NCBI GenBank assembly: GCA_045629285.1 | Contig: JAZQQY010000029.1 | Coordinates: 124,001-188,000 of the forward strand | DNA length: 64,000 nt | Origin: UBA1723 sp045629285 | Lineage (GTDB): Bacteria > Bacteroidota > Bacteroidia > Bacteroidales > Paludibacteraceae | Reading direction: 5' to 3' | Part shown: positions 24,227-32,108 of the stretch, piece by piece | Position numbering within the stretch: the stretch's first letter is position 1 | Layout: each line of letters starts with the position of its first letter | The notes under the pieces: model-generated | The model's database searches: none | The model's input: only the letters and a program-made list of their open reading frames with translations | Told to the model about the DNA's origin: nothing | Translations under genes and position numbers: made by a program

Positions 24227-24724
24227 ATGAAAAAAAATCTTTTTTTCCTTACGCTTATGGTAGCAATGGCATCTTGTGGCAATGCGCCTCAGAAAAACGA
24301 CAACAATGAGGTAAACGCAGTTGATTCTTCAGCTGTAACAATTTCTGACGAGACTGCTGGTGTTGATGCACGTCCAGTACCATTCGAGGCTCTTGACGGC
24401 AAGTGGATGATCAAGTCGGTAAAAGATCAGGCTGTAGCAGAAGGCGACACTTCAGCTTACGTCCTTATCAACGTAGCTGAGAACCAGATGAACGCAACAG
24501 TAGGATGCAACTCAATCTTCGGACAGATCAACAGAAACGGTCGTGCAGCTAACTCATTGGCATTCGACAACACCGGAGCAACTAAGATGATGTGTCCAGA
24601 TAAAGACACTCTTGAGCAGGCTCTTATCGATGCAATCAACAGCACTCGTTCATTCCTTCTTTTGAATGGAGAGCTAACATTCAGCAACGAGGATGCTGAA
24701 GTTGTGCTAAAGGCAACTAAGTAA
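24227..24724 (+). CDS. META domain lipoprotein
   Basis: 165-residue lipoprotein (MKKNLFFLTLMVAMASCG, acylated Cys17). The C-terminal 110 residues form a META/HslJ-like domain: LDGKWMIKSV, ATVGCNSIFGQINRNG with the characteristic GCN, SLAFDNTGATKMMCPDKDTLEQAL, and FSNEDAEVVLKATK. META domains occur in envelope stress and heat-shock proteins such as HslJ; the molecular role is unknown. Codon use is biased, suggesting good expression. It follows ispH by 34 bases and ends at a strong bidirectional terminator. Confidence 0.9.
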   Translation: MKKNLFFLTLMVAMASCGNAPQKNDNNEVNAVDSSAVTISDETAGVDARPVPFEALDGKWMIKSVKDQAVAEGDTSAYVLINVAENQMNATVGCNSIFGQINRNGRAANSLAFDNTGATKMMCPDKDTLEQALIDAINSTRSFLLLNGELTFSNEDAEVVLKATK

Positions 24725-24746
24725 AAAATAGTCCCAACACAAACGA

Positions 24747-24778
24747 AAAAAGGCACGAGATCAACCTCGTGCCTTTTT
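24747..24778. terminator. bidirectional terminator
   Basis: Thirteen-bp stem AAAAAGGCACGAG / CTCGTGCCTTTTT, loop ATCAAC. Confidence 0.88.
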
Positions 24779-24874
24779 CATTTATCTAGAACAAATGGCA
24801 CTCAACGGAGCTTGTATTTGGGTTGATATGTGGCGTAAGGTCATTGACGGTACTATATACATCCCAAGTCGTGA

Positions 24875-25153
24875 AGAGGTCATCGGACGTACAAAGATTT
24901 GTGTGGTCAACGATATAAATGCAAGTCAGGATGCTACTGGTTTGACGTCGTGACAGAAAAGGGAAATATTGTAATGGTGGAAACCAAAGGCGACGACAGA
25001 AGCAATTCCGACAGCAAAGCAAAACTTGCACTCGGCACAAAGTGGGCAGACAAAGCAGGCAGCCAGTACAACTATTTCATGGTGTTCAAGAACAATGAGA
25101 TTGAAGGATCTAAAAGTATTACTGAATTCATCAATCTGCTGAAGCAGATGTAG
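24875..25153 (+). pseudogene. remnant of a restriction-type helicase/endonuclease C-terminus
   Basis: The frame from about 24875 to the stop at 25153 contains VETKGDDRSNSDSKAKLALG then TKWADKAGSQYNYFMVF. That is the PD-(D/E)XK-like end of large DEAD/DEAH helicases of the type III restriction (Res) kind. No upstream helicase, promoter or start codon belongs to it, and the frame is closed by a stop at 24872-24874. It is therefore the fossil of a lost restriction or repair gene. Another open stretch (ATG 24795, 52 codons) overlaps it and has no recognisable content. Its end overlaps the 3' end of the convergent gene at 25131. Confidence 0.6.
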
Positions 25154-25442
25154 AAGGCTCTCTCAACACCACATTGTATTCCCCACTCTTTCTTGCTCGC
25201 ATCTTGTGTGGGACGTAGTGTGACCATATAAACCAGACTTTCTTGCGTCGCTTGACATTGATATCGTATTTGCCCTTCACATCGGCCATAATCTTCAGAT
25301 TGCAGTCCTGAATGACGATATCCGTGAACGAAAGAGGTGCTCCCGTAGTGTCTGTGACCGTACCGTAAAGATGGATATCCTTACGGGCAAATGCTCCTGT
25401 GAAAGAGAACAATATGATGAATATGGGAACAATCGTTTTCAT
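25131..25442 (-). CDS. small secreted CarboxypepD-reg-like protein
   Basis: 103 residues with a signal peptide (MKTIVPIFIILFSFTGAFA) and then one Ig-like CarboxypepD-regulatory/CNA-B type domain: IHLYGTVTDTTGAPLSFTDI, a DVKGKYDINV turn, and a final strand. In Bacteroidota this domain usually leads SusC-type receptors; alone it may be a periplasmic binding or scaffold module. It follows the amidase gene on the same strand, 63 bases on, with an AGACG/CGTCT repeat between, and overlaps the restriction-helicase remnant at its 3' end. Confidence 0.7.
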   Translation of the reverse strand: MKTIVPIFIILFSFTGAFARKDIHLYGTVTDTTGAPLSFTDIVIQDCNLKIMADVKGKYDINVKRRKKVWFIWSHYVPHKMRARKSGEYNVVLREPSTSASAD

Positions 25443-25455
25443 TTACCTGAATCCT

Positions 25456-25477
25456 GAGACGCGCGGACGCGACGTCT
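25456..25477. repeat. AGACG/CGTCT palindromic repeat, copy 6
   Basis: GAGACG-CGC / GCG-a-CGTCTC with the trailing TCTAC, between the amidase and CarboxypepD genes. A partial copy (GACGACGCAACGTC) follows at 25488-25501. Confidence 0.7.
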
Positions 25478-25505
25478 CTACATTATTGACGACGCAACGT
25501 CTGTA

Positions 25506-26807
25506 TTATTTTTTCTTTTTTGACGATTTCTTTGTTTCCGGTTCCTTAGGTTGGTTCTTGTAATCCTTCACAATACCCTCGGCAATCCATTTAGCCATCG
25601 CCTCACGATTGCTTGTACGGATGAATCGCTGCTGATCCTTGATGTTCTGAATATTACCTAATTCAAGGAAAATAGACGGTGGATTCGACTCTGTCAACAC
25701 ATAAAGATCGCGTCGACTTACAGTTCCTTCAAATCCACGGTTAGGCTGATACTGTGCGTATTTCTCCTCAAGTGTAGACTGAACATTTTCAGCCATCATC
25801 TTACCTGTCTTGTTGCCTTTAGCATGGTAAAGGAAAATATCGATTCTCTTATCGTCGCTTCGGCTATCCAAGTGGATGAAGACAGCACGACGATAACCTT
25901 TGCCATCCTTCTTATACAACGAATTTATCTTCTCACAACGCTGCTTAAGTCGCTTAACCTGATCAAGAGGAATTGCCGCACCCATACATGTTTCGCGACG
26001 GGATGTCTGCAGGAATTGGTCATCACGTATTCCGTCGACTTTATCCTGAATGATGAAATTTACCTTTGCTCCACGCATCATAAGCTGTCGTCCAAGACGA
26101 AGAATCACATCGTAAGCATACTCATCCTCGTGCAGTTCATGACCGGCAAACTTACCGATAGCTCCTGGATCAGGACCTCCATGACCTGAAACAAGATAGA
26201 ATACAGCACCATCCAACTCCTTACTTGTAACCGGAACTCGTTCGTAGTCTTTTCCAAAAAGAGGTTCAATTACATCGCTCTTCTGCGGTTTCATCGGCAC
26301 CTGGTCTTTAGCGACGGGAGCCGATGGAGTAGGCAGATCATCAACTGTAGGAATCTTGTAATAAACACCTGTCAACAAAGAAGCATCCTTTCCGAATCTT
26401 CCTTGATTGATATCCAAGAATACATCTCTAAGATCCTTTGTATTTAGGCCGACGCGAGCATAAAAAGCCCACAATCCTTCTCCTTCAAGTGGACAAACCT
26501 TATCCTTTACTGTGACTTTCTTGATTTTCTTGGTAGTATCGACAATGTTTTTCTCTTCAGCATTTGTTGTGATTTTGGAATCTCCAGCATGTGGAATCTT
26601 ATAATACACTCCCGTCAACAACGTGGAATCTTTTCCAAATCGACCTTTATTAAGTGCAAAAAATTGATCACGCAGTTCTTTGGTATTAAGACCCATACGT
26701 GAATAAAAAGCCCAAAGACCTTCACCCTCAAGCGGGCAAACCTTATCCTGGGCAAACGAAGAGGCCGTAAACCACAAAGCGAATATTGCAGATATCAGTC
26801 TCTTCAT
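25506..26807 (-). CDS. N-acetylmuramoyl-L-alanine amidase with duplicated N-terminal module
   Basis: Exported 433-residue zinc amidase that cuts the bond between MurNAc and L-Ala in peptidoglycan. After the signal peptide (1-20) come two nearly identical ~50-residue repeats (23-72 and 104-153: VCPLEGEGLWAFY, GRFGKD, LLTGVYYKIP), which resemble LysM-like wall-binding modules but are not a clear match. The Amidase_3 domain spans about 200-420 with H209 (SGHGG), an acidic cluster at 225-229, H312 (FIHLDSR) and E382 (FLELGN). The C-terminus is Lys-rich. It lies three bases after mnmA on the same strand. Confidence 0.88.
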   Translation of the reverse strand: MKRLISAIFALWFTASSFAQDKVCPLEGEGLWAFYSRMGLNTKELRDQFFALNKGRFGKDSTLLTGVYYKIPHAGDSKITTNAEEKNIVDTTKKIKKVTVKDKVCPLEGEGLWAFYARVGLNTKDLRDVFLDINQGRFGKDASLLTGVYYKIPTVDDLPTPSAPVAKDQVPMKPQKSDVIEPLFGKDYERVPVTSKELDGAVFYLVSGHGGPDPGAIGKFAGHELHEDEYAYDVILRLGRQLMMRGAKVNFIIQDKVDGIRDDQFLQTSRRETCMGAAIPLDQVKRLKQRCEKINSLYKKDGKGYRRAVFIHLDSRSDDKRIDIFLYHAKGNKTGKMMAENVQSTLEEKYAQYQPNRGFEGTVSRRDLYVLTESNPPSIFLELGNIQNIKDQQRFIRTSNREAMAKWIAEGIVKDYKNQPKEPETKKSSKKKK

Positions 26808-26810
26808 CTC

Positions 26811-27890
26811 TTACAATAGCAAACGAATTTCGCCACTTCCGTAGCATCTGTTTCCTTCCTCGTCGTAGATCACACCAAACTGACCAGGTGCAATTCCCTG
26901 AATAGGTTCTGGACTCTCAAGATTCAAATCAATTCCGTTGTCGGCAAGTCGAAGCTTACCACACTTCAACATCTCTGTGTGGCGAATCTTAAACTTCACA
27001 TCGTACACTTCCCCAGCCTTCCAAGGATGCTCCGACAAAGTAAGATGGTTGAATGCTGTAACGACAAAATTATTTCCGTAGATTCCACCCTTCTGCTCAC
27101 AACGAGAGACATACACCACATTGTCGTCGATATCCTTGTCGACAACAAACCATGGGCCTCCGCTCAAACCAAGACCTTTACGCTGCCCGATTGTGTGATA
27201 CCAGAAACCTTTATGTTTACCGATGATTTTTCCACTCTCCTTGTCGACGATATTGCCCTCCTTTTCTCCGACAATATTCTTCAAGAAATCGTTGTATTTG
27301 AACTTGCCAAGAAAACAGATACCCTGACTATCTTTTCTGTATGCACTTGGAAGGCGAGACTCCTGAGCGATTCTACGAACTTCACTCTTCATCATGTCGC
27401 CGATCGGGAACATTGACTTTGCGATCTGCTTCTGTGATAGCTGCGACAAGAAATCAGTCTGATCCTTCACTGGATCTGGAGCAGTGCAAAGCCACGTCAA
27501 GCCACCCTCTCTCACAGCTCTTGCATAATGACCTGTCGCTGTGAAATCGTACTGATACCCCACTCTCTCCTCAAACATACCGAACTTGATGAATTTGTTG
27601 CACATCACGTCGGGATTAGGAGTAAGGCCACGCATAATCTTCTCCTTTGCATAGCCCACAACATTTTCCCAATATTCCTTGTGAAGATTCACGACGTCGA
27701 ACTGCAAACCGTATTTTTTTGCAATCATAGTAGAGATCATGACATCGTCGTCCATAGAGCAATCCGACAAACCGTCGCATCCGCCGCCAATCTGTATGTA
27801 GAATAAATCTGGCTTAAGTCCTTGTTCGCACAACTGATGTACGACAACAGAGCTGTCGACACCGCCAGAAATAAGAGTTGCTATATTCAT
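26811..27890 (-). CDS. mnmA: tRNA-specific 2-thiouridylase
   Basis: 359-residue enzyme that thiolates U34 of tRNAs for Lys, Glu and Gln. PP-loop SGGVDSSV at 8-15, catalytic C97 in NPDVMCNKF and the partner C192 in QGICFLG are both present. FTATGHYAR and HTIGQRKGLGL are typical. The sulphur donor would be a relay from a cysteine desulphurase not in this window. It has its own promoter (27911-27918, minus) and reads directly into the amidase gene. Bacteroidota often carry two MnmA-like genes, and this could be the second type. Confidence 0.93.
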   Translation of the reverse strand: MNIATLISGGVDSSVVVHQLCEQGLKPDLFYIQIGGGCDGLSDCSMDDDVMISTMIAKKYGLQFDVVNLHKEYWENVVGYAKEKIMRGLTPNPDVMCNKFIKFGMFEERVGYQYDFTATGHYARAVREGGLTWLCTAPDPVKDQTDFLSQLSQKQIAKSMFPIGDMMKSEVRRIAQESRLPSAYRKDSQGICFLGKFKYNDFLKNIVGEKEGNIVDKESGKIIGKHKGFWYHTIGQRKGLGLSGGPWFVVDKDIDDNVVYVSRCEQKGGIYGNNFVVTAFNHLTLSEHPWKAGEVYDVKFKIRHTEMLKCGKLRLADNGIDLNLESPEPIQGIAPGQFGVIYDEEGNRCYGSGEIRLLL

Positions 27891-27910
27891 AAGTTCTTTG
27901 TTATTCTCTA

Positions 27911-27918
27911 CAAAGATA
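27911..27918 (-). promoter_or_regulatory. -7 promoter element of mnmA
   Basis: TATCTTTG on the minus strand, 20 bases before the mnmA ATG. Confidence 0.65.
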
Positions 27919-27930
27919 AGAATTTTATAT

Positions 27931-27966
27931 TAATTCATAATGCAAAATTCATAATTCATAATTAAG
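27931..27966. repeat. AT-rich repeat (ATTCATAAT units)
   Basis: Three imperfect copies of AATTCATAAT between mnmA and the toxin-antitoxin genes; the same type as 12822-12853. Confidence 0.45.
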
Positions 27967-28001
27967 CATTTTGAATTTTATAATCAGCCAGCATTCACAA
28001 T

Positions 28002-28367
28002 TCACACTCCCAAAACAATTCTGGCATCCACATTCATCTTACGACTTATTTCGCGTGCCAACTGCAATGTAGGTTCACATCGTCCATTAAAAATGTCACT
28101 TATTCTTGAAGAACTTACTCCTAACAACTCTGCAAGTTTTGCTTGATTTAATCCCATTTCATACATACGAAGTTTCATAACATCAACCAACGATGGATGC
28201 TCGATTGGATAATGCTCTTCTTCGTACTCTTCCACCAAAGAAGACAACAGATTAAGTTCTATGGCATTCTTATCAGTGACAGGAGTATTGTCATCCACCA
28301 AAGGCAACAACTCCTCTATACGCTCCATAGTAGCATCATATTCTTTTTTTGTTGTAATTTTTGCCAT
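28002..28367 (-). CDS. HigA-like antitoxin, XRE helix-turn-helix
   Basis: 121 residues from the ATG at 28365-28367 (MAKITTKKEYDATMERIEEL). The N-terminal half is acidic and helical, and would bind and block the toxin. The C-terminal half is an XRE HTH domain: LNQAKLAELLGVSSSRISDI, GRCEPTLQLAREISR. Antitoxins of this type repress their own operon. It lies 13 bases after the toxin gene, which is the toxin-first order typical of higBA. The longer open frame would overlap the toxin gene and is not used. Confidence 0.85.
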   Translation of the reverse strand: MAKITTKKEYDATMERIEELLPLVDDNTPVTDKNAIELNLLSSLVEEYEEEHYPIEHPSLVDVMKLRMYEMGLNQAKLAELLGVSSSRISDIFNGRCEPTLQLAREISRKMNVDARIVLGV

Positions 28368-28380
28368 ATTCTCCTTCGAT

Positions 28381-28674
28381 TTATATTGTTGAAGCATTTA
28401 TTTTATCGTATTCAGCATGTGTGCCGACAAAACGAATCAATACAGTGCTGATTGTAAATTTGATAACAACAATCAATCTATAGTTGTTACCTCTGATATT
28501 AAAAACATAATGTTGATTGCCAACAGCATCCACACTATTAAATGTTCTTTTTATATCATCAAAACAATTCCATTGCGCAGACTTTGTTTTTGTGAACCAC
28601 TCCTCCAACGCAACTTTTGCATCTGCATGTTCCGTATAATACTCAATAATTTTTGTACGTGATATTATCCTCAT
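28381..28674 (-). CDS. HigB-like mRNA interferase toxin
   Basis: 97 residues starting MRIISRTKIIEYYTEHADAK, the usual opening of HigB-family toxins of the RelE fold. WFTKTKSAQWNCFDDIKRTF, VFNIRGNNYRLIVVIKF and IRFVGTHAEYDKI carry the conserved Arg, His and Tyr of the ribosome-dependent mRNA endonuclease. The ATG at 28672-28674 is chosen because it follows the promoter (TATGTTTG) and matches the family start; a longer frame reaching 28734 would start upstream of the promoter. Confidence 0.87.
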   Translation of the reverse strand: MRIISRTKIIEYYTEHADAKVALEEWFTKTKSAQWNCFDDIKRTFNSVDAVGNQHYVFNIRGNNYRLIVVIKFTISTVLIRFVGTHAEYDKINASTI

Positions 28675-28691
28675 TCCGTTTTTATTTTTTG

Positions 28692-28699
28692 CAAACATA
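28692..28699 (-). promoter_or_regulatory. -7 promoter element of the toxin-antitoxin operon
   Basis: TATGTTTG on the minus strand, 17 bases before the toxin ATG. Confidence 0.65.
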
Positions 28700-28764
28700 G
28701 CGAATAAATATTGAAATTCAAAAATAAATTCCAAAATTCAAAAAATACGAATTGTATATTTGGA

Positions 28765-29139
28765 CTAAATTCGTTGCCTCCACTTCCATATCTCCTGTCC
28801 CAACAGAATACAAAAGTATCCAATCGCATAGCAGACAATGTCAGCCCAAGCAAAGGATGTCCCCAATACGCAACAAGCCAAGTTATTGTCGGCTAAACCA
28901 ATCACTTCTACCAATTTGAAATATTGAGTAATCTCAATTCCAACAGAGAACAAGAAGATGTATAGAGGAAGTTTCTTGTACTTCTTTGGATAGAAGATAC
29001 GTACAAAGCAGTAGATCAACCACTCCACTATGATGTCTCCACCGTATGGACGGAGAAACTGGTCTTTTACATACATAGCAATAATGACTTCCTGCAAGAA
29101 GATGACCACGAACAGGAAAATATAAATGTTTCGTTTCAT
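28765..29139 (-). CDS. DUF2809 family membrane protein
   Basis: 124 residues with four transmembrane helices (about 4-22, 35-50, 57-72, 92-115). The combination GGDIIVEWLIYCFVRIFYP, LFSVGIEITQYFKLVEVIG and TSFAWADIVCYAIGYF is that of DUF2809, a small integral membrane family of unknown function. The start ATG at 29139 is good. No promoter was recognised; it stands between creD and the toxin-antitoxin pair on the same strand. Confidence 0.82.
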   Translation of the reverse strand: MKRNIYIFLFVVIFLQEVIIAMYVKDQFLRPYGGDIIVEWLIYCFVRIFYPKKYKKLPLYIFLFSVGIEITQYFKLVEVIGLADNNLACCVLGTSFAWADIVCYAIGYFCILLGQEIWKWRQRI

Positions 29140-29280
29140 AGTCAGCTAAAAAATATGAGTAAGAAACGTACAACACAGATTATTATCGTGTAGATTGTAA
29201 ATCCAATAAAAAATAATAACAATAAGATACCATCCATAGTTAATAAATTTTTAAGTAACAGTAATATAATTTTTAGTTCA

Positions 29281-30645
29281 CTACTTTACAACCTTATTCC
29301 AATCTACCTTCTGTGACAAGTACATGATGCCAGCCAAGATGAAGAATAGACCAACACTTCCTGCAACCAAAGCGTATGTTTCCATCTGGATTAGCACGAA
29401 GATGTAGATGTAAAGCACCGTCAGAATGCCACCAATAGAGAATGCCGTCTTCTTAATGCGCAACACCGCAGCAGTGTAGAGTGTGAGCATTGTGATTGTC
29501 ATTGCGGATGCCACCATATAAGCAGGTGTGAATCCGATATGCTCCGACAATGAGATTAGCAACGAGTAGAACAATGTAAGAGCAAGGCCGACGAGAAGAT
29601 ACTGGATCGGATGGATGTTCTTCTGCTGAATATGCTCCACAAAGAAGAAGACTGCAAATGTGAGCATGATGAATAGCATAGCGTATTTAGTGCAACGAAG
29701 TGACTGCTGATAATGCTGTACTGGAATTAGCAAGTCGACGCCGAACATAGAGTTGCTAATTGAATTCTTTACATCATAAGATGGCTCATCTAATTCCTGC
29801 GGATAATTTCTGTTGAGGTAAGAGATCTTCCAATTGCTTGTGAATCCCGCGTCGCTCACATTATTCTCTTCTGGAAGGAAATTACCAGTGAAACTTGGAG
29901 TTGTGGCATTTGATGTCAGTGCGACGGTAGTCATCTCACCAATAGGAGCAAACTTGATCGATTGTGAACCCTTGATATTAAACTTCATACTGAAAGGAAT
30001 ATTCTTGAGATTCTCCACTCCGTTCAAATCCACTGTTGCTGAAAGTTGACTCATTCCAGAAAGTAAACCGTTGCCACTTGGCTTCAACTCCAACACCTTA
30101 CCAGCGATTGTAATTTTCATCTCCTCTGTGATGCCCTTAAGATCACTCAACGAGAAATTCACAGTCACTTGATTATTCTCCGAAATTGAATTCTGCATCT
30201 CGTCGCTCAACTCAAATGAACCATCCAACTCAATAGGAGCTTTGAAAATTGAAACCTGATACAAACCCTTCTTGCGAGTCTCATTCTGAATGTCACCCTT
30301 GACATTTAATTTTTTTGGCAACAACACCTTCACGCTCTCCACACGTTTCTTTGCAGAAGGATCAGCTGCACAAACACCCTCCTCATCTTCTGTAACTGTA
30401 GTCCATGTACCCTGCTTAACAGACAGAGTTGGGCCGACAATGTTCTGAGCCGCACACCATTGTCCAGTAACCTTCTCAATAGTCTGATCCGACGTCGACT
30501 TACGCTCCTCAATCAGATTCTCGATCATAGCCATAGGGATAAGCATCAATAGCGATAGTACGGTGATGATGATCATCTTAAAACCTGTACCCTTACCTGT
30601 TGTCTTTGGAGTAGTCTCCATTGTGTTGAAATTTTGTGTTTCCAT
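29281..30645 (-). CDS. creD: CreD family inner-membrane protein
   Basis: 454 residues. One helix near the N-terminus (about 23-41) is followed by a large periplasmic beta-rich region (IVGPTLSVK, LLPKKLNVKGDI, YQVSIFKAPIELDGSF) and then a cluster of helices from about 320 (YAMLFIMLTFAVFFFVEH, HPIQYLLVGLALTLFYSLL). This is the standard CreD layout. CreD is tied to envelope stress and colicin/beta-lactam tolerance, with an unknown mechanism. Its promoter region carries the ACTTTG-N5-CAAAGT palindrome (30665-30681) shared with two neighbouring promoters, implying control by the winged-helix protein encoded at 31059. Confidence 0.9.
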   Translation of the reverse strand: METQNFNTMETTPKTTGKGTGFKMIIITVLSLLMLIPMAMIENLIEERKSTSDQTIEKVTGQWCAAQNIVGPTLSVKQGTWTTVTEDEEGVCAADPSAKKRVESVKVLLPKKLNVKGDIQNETRKKGLYQVSIFKAPIELDGSFELSDEMQNSISENNQVTVNFSLSDLKGITEEMKITIAGKVLELKPSGNGLLSGMSQLSATVDLNGVENLKNIPFSMKFNIKGSQSIKFAPIGEMTTVALTSNATTPSFTGNFLPEENNVSDAGFTSNWKISYLNRNYPQELDEPSYDVKNSISNSMFGVDLLIPVQHYQQSLRCTKYAMLFIMLTFAVFFFVEHIQQKNIHPIQYLLVGLALTLFYSLLISLSEHIGFTPAYMVASAMTITMLTLYTAAVLRIKKTAFSIGGILTVLYIYIFVLIQMETYALVAGSVGLFFILAGIMYLSQKVDWNKVVK

Positions 30646-30663
30646 AATCTGAAAATTTTAAAG

Positions 30664-30682
30664 TACTTTGAATTACAAAGTA
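30664..30682 (-). promoter_or_regulatory. operator 1 (creD promoter): ACTTTG-N5-CAAAGT
   Basis: TACTTTG-AATTA-CAAAGTA, a 7-bp inverted repeat with a 5-base spacer, 20-36 bases before the creD ATG. The same palindrome recurs at 31020-31036 and 31985-32001. The -7 box is imperfect here (ATACTTTG). Confidence 0.8.
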
Positions 30683-30705
30683 TATGAGTAAAAAAAATTA
30701 GAAGT

Positions 30706-30990
30706 TTAATCTTGATATATAAGTTCATCACTTGTGAAAATCAATACTACACAAATCACTATAAAACATACTAGTAGTAATAAAGGCATCAAAGCAAGAG
30801 TTATACTCTTTAATAATTTCTTATTTGTATCTGCCTTTGTATAATACAATACTGACATACAAATACAAAATAAGTATGATGCCAACACCTCATATCGATA
30901 ATTTAAATGTAGAACGGATTGTAATTCAAGTGTTAAAAACACAACAATAGATCCTATTGCAGTAAGAATGAATATCGGAACAAATCTCAT
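30706..30990 (-). CDS. small membrane protein of the creD regulon
   Basis: 94 residues with three hydrophobic segments (about 3-20, 35-50, 62-86), not assignable to a family. On sequence alone it would be a weak call. It is supported by an ACTTTG-N5-CAAAGT operator fused to a perfect TAACTTTG -7 box just upstream (31020-31038), the same arrangement as at the promoter of the 31963 gene. It lies between the regulator gene and creD, on the same strand, and probably serves the same envelope response. Confidence 0.65.
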   Translation of the reverse strand: MRFVPIFILTAIGSIVVFLTLELQSVLHLNYRYEVLASYLFCICMSVLYYTKADTNKKLLKSITLALMPLLLLVCFIVICVVLIFTSDELIYQD

Positions 30991-31018
30991 TTCAAATTAT
31001 ATTTTTAATTTCCAAAAG

Positions 31019-31038
31019 TACTTTGAGTTTCAAAGTTA
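31019..31038 (-). promoter_or_regulatory. operator 2 with -7 box (small membrane gene)
   Basis: ACTTTG-AGTTT-CAAAGT at 31020-31036. On the minus strand the right arm is TAACTTTG (31031-31038), a perfect TAnnTTTG, so a protein on the palindrome would cover the promoter. Confidence 0.82.
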
Positions 31039-31058
31039 AATAGTAAAAAAAGAGGCCA

Positions 31059-31361
31059 CTACCATCTCGAAAGCTTAAGAAACGACTCCAAAGCATTCAA
31101 GTGCTCAGCGAAAGCAGCCCTGCCAAGATCTGTGATTTGGAAAGTAGTGTTGGGTTTACGGCCGATAAACTGTTTACGGCTCTGGATATACCCAAGTTCC
31201 TCCAAACTTTTGGTGTGGCTGGCAAGATTACCGTCGGTCAACTCAAGTAGACTCTTCAGGCTCACGAAGTCAAGTTCCTCGTTCACCATCAGTGCCGACA
31301 TGATGCCCAAACGCACCTTGCTTTCAAAAGCCTTGTTTATATTCTTCAACTCATCCTTCAT
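31059..31361 (-). CDS. winged-helix transcriptional regulator
   Basis: 100 residues from the ATG at 31359-31361 (MKDELKNINKAFESKVRLGI). The fold is MarR/ArsR-like winged helix: helix VRLGIMSALMVNE, recognition region FVSLKSLLELTDGNLASHTK then SLEELGYI, and the wing FIGRKPNTTFQITDLGR. It is the single-domain HTH_27-type regulator frequent beside membrane genes in Bacteroidota. It starts two bases after the 31364-31963 gene's stop, so they are co-transcribed. It is the obvious candidate to bind the ACTTTG-N5-CAAAGT palindromes at its own and two neighbouring promoters, acting as an autorepressor. Confidence 0.87.
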   Translation of the reverse strand: MKDELKNINKAFESKVRLGIMSALMVNEELDFVSLKSLLELTDGNLASHTKSLEELGYIQSRKQFIGRKPNTTFQITDLGRAAFAEHLNALESFLKLSRW

Positions 31362-31363
31362 GA

Positions 31364-31963
31364 TCAATTTCTTTCATGTTTGAAATAGAAGAATATTCCG
31401 TAGATGATGTGGCAAAGACCGAAACCTAAAGCCCAGAATAGAATGGCGTGGTCTCCAGTAGCACAGTCGATCAAACCTAATATTATATTGGCATAACCCA
31501 GATATTTTGCAGTCGAGAAAGTGTATGTAGAACCACAAAAAAGAGCCAAACCATAGAATATAAGCATCATCGACGAAGTCATGCCATAGACACCCTTCAT
31601 CACAAAAATCAAGCAAAGTATACCACCGATCAAAAGAGGGAGACCAAAGTTCAAAAGCATCTGTTTAGTGGTCTTATCCATACGGAATGACATGTTACTC
31701 TTTGAAGCCTTCTTTTTAGAAAAGAAGAATACGATACTAACGCATATAGCAAGAAGTAAACCACCCTCACTCAATAGAGCTATCGTTTTGTCATCCTGTG
31801 TCAACGACGGATTCTCCAAAATACAGTTGGCAATGTATGATGCAACAAGTGCCAAGACGCCGACGATAATTGACGATGTGCCACTCAAAGAAAGAACCTT
31901 TGACGACTTCGCCATCATCTCTCTGATATCGTTTAGTGTATTTAATGCTTCATTTTCTTTCAT
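31364..31963 (-). CDS. polytopic membrane protein paired with the regulator
   Basis: 199 residues, about six transmembrane helices beginning at residue ~25 after a cytosolic amphipathic N-terminus (NTLNDIREMMAKSSKVLS). No known family or catalytic motif is recognised. Genes of this look often precede a single winged-helix regulator in Bacteroidota, so it may act as a sensor or signal partner. It is the first gene of a two-gene unit with the regulator, driven from a promoter overlapped by operator 3 (31985-32001). Confidence 0.78.
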   Translation of the reverse strand: MKENEALNTLNDIREMMAKSSKVLSLSGTSSIIVGVLALVASYIANCILENPSLTQDDKTIALLSEGGLLLAICVSIVFFFSKKKASKSNMSFRMDKTTKQMLLNFGLPLLIGGILCLIFVMKGVYGMTSSMMLIFYGLALFCGSTYTFSTAKYLGYANIILGLIDCATGDHAILFWALGFGLCHIIYGIFFYFKHERN

Positions 31964-31983
31964 GTCTCTGTACGAATTAAAAG

Positions 31984-32003
31984 TACTTTGTACCGCAAAG
32001 TTA
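31984..32003 (-). promoter_or_regulatory. operator 3 with -7 box (regulator operon)
   Basis: ACTTTG-TACCG-CAAAGT at 31985-32001. On the minus strand the right arm forms TAACTTTG (31996-32003), a perfect -7 box, 22 bases before the ATG at 31963. Confidence 0.82.
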
Positions 32004-32049
32004 CAAATGGAATTTGAAATACAAAATAAATGAGAAAAAAAATCAAAAA

Positions 32050-32073
32050 AAAGGCGACATTACTGCCGCCTTT
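32050..32073 (-). terminator. terminator of the DUF4301 gene
   Basis: AAAGGCG / CGCCTTT stem; on the minus strand it is followed by seven or more T. Confidence 0.75.
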
Positions 32074-32108
32074 AAATTTCTGGATTTTTTTGCTAAACCA
32101 AATTCAGA

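Noticed and set aside
28002..28674. The toxin-antitoxin pair as part of a larger defence island
   Set aside because: Neighbours are mnmA and a DUF2809 gene; no integrase, restriction or abortive-infection gene adjoins it. The restriction remnant 3 kb away is too decayed to count.
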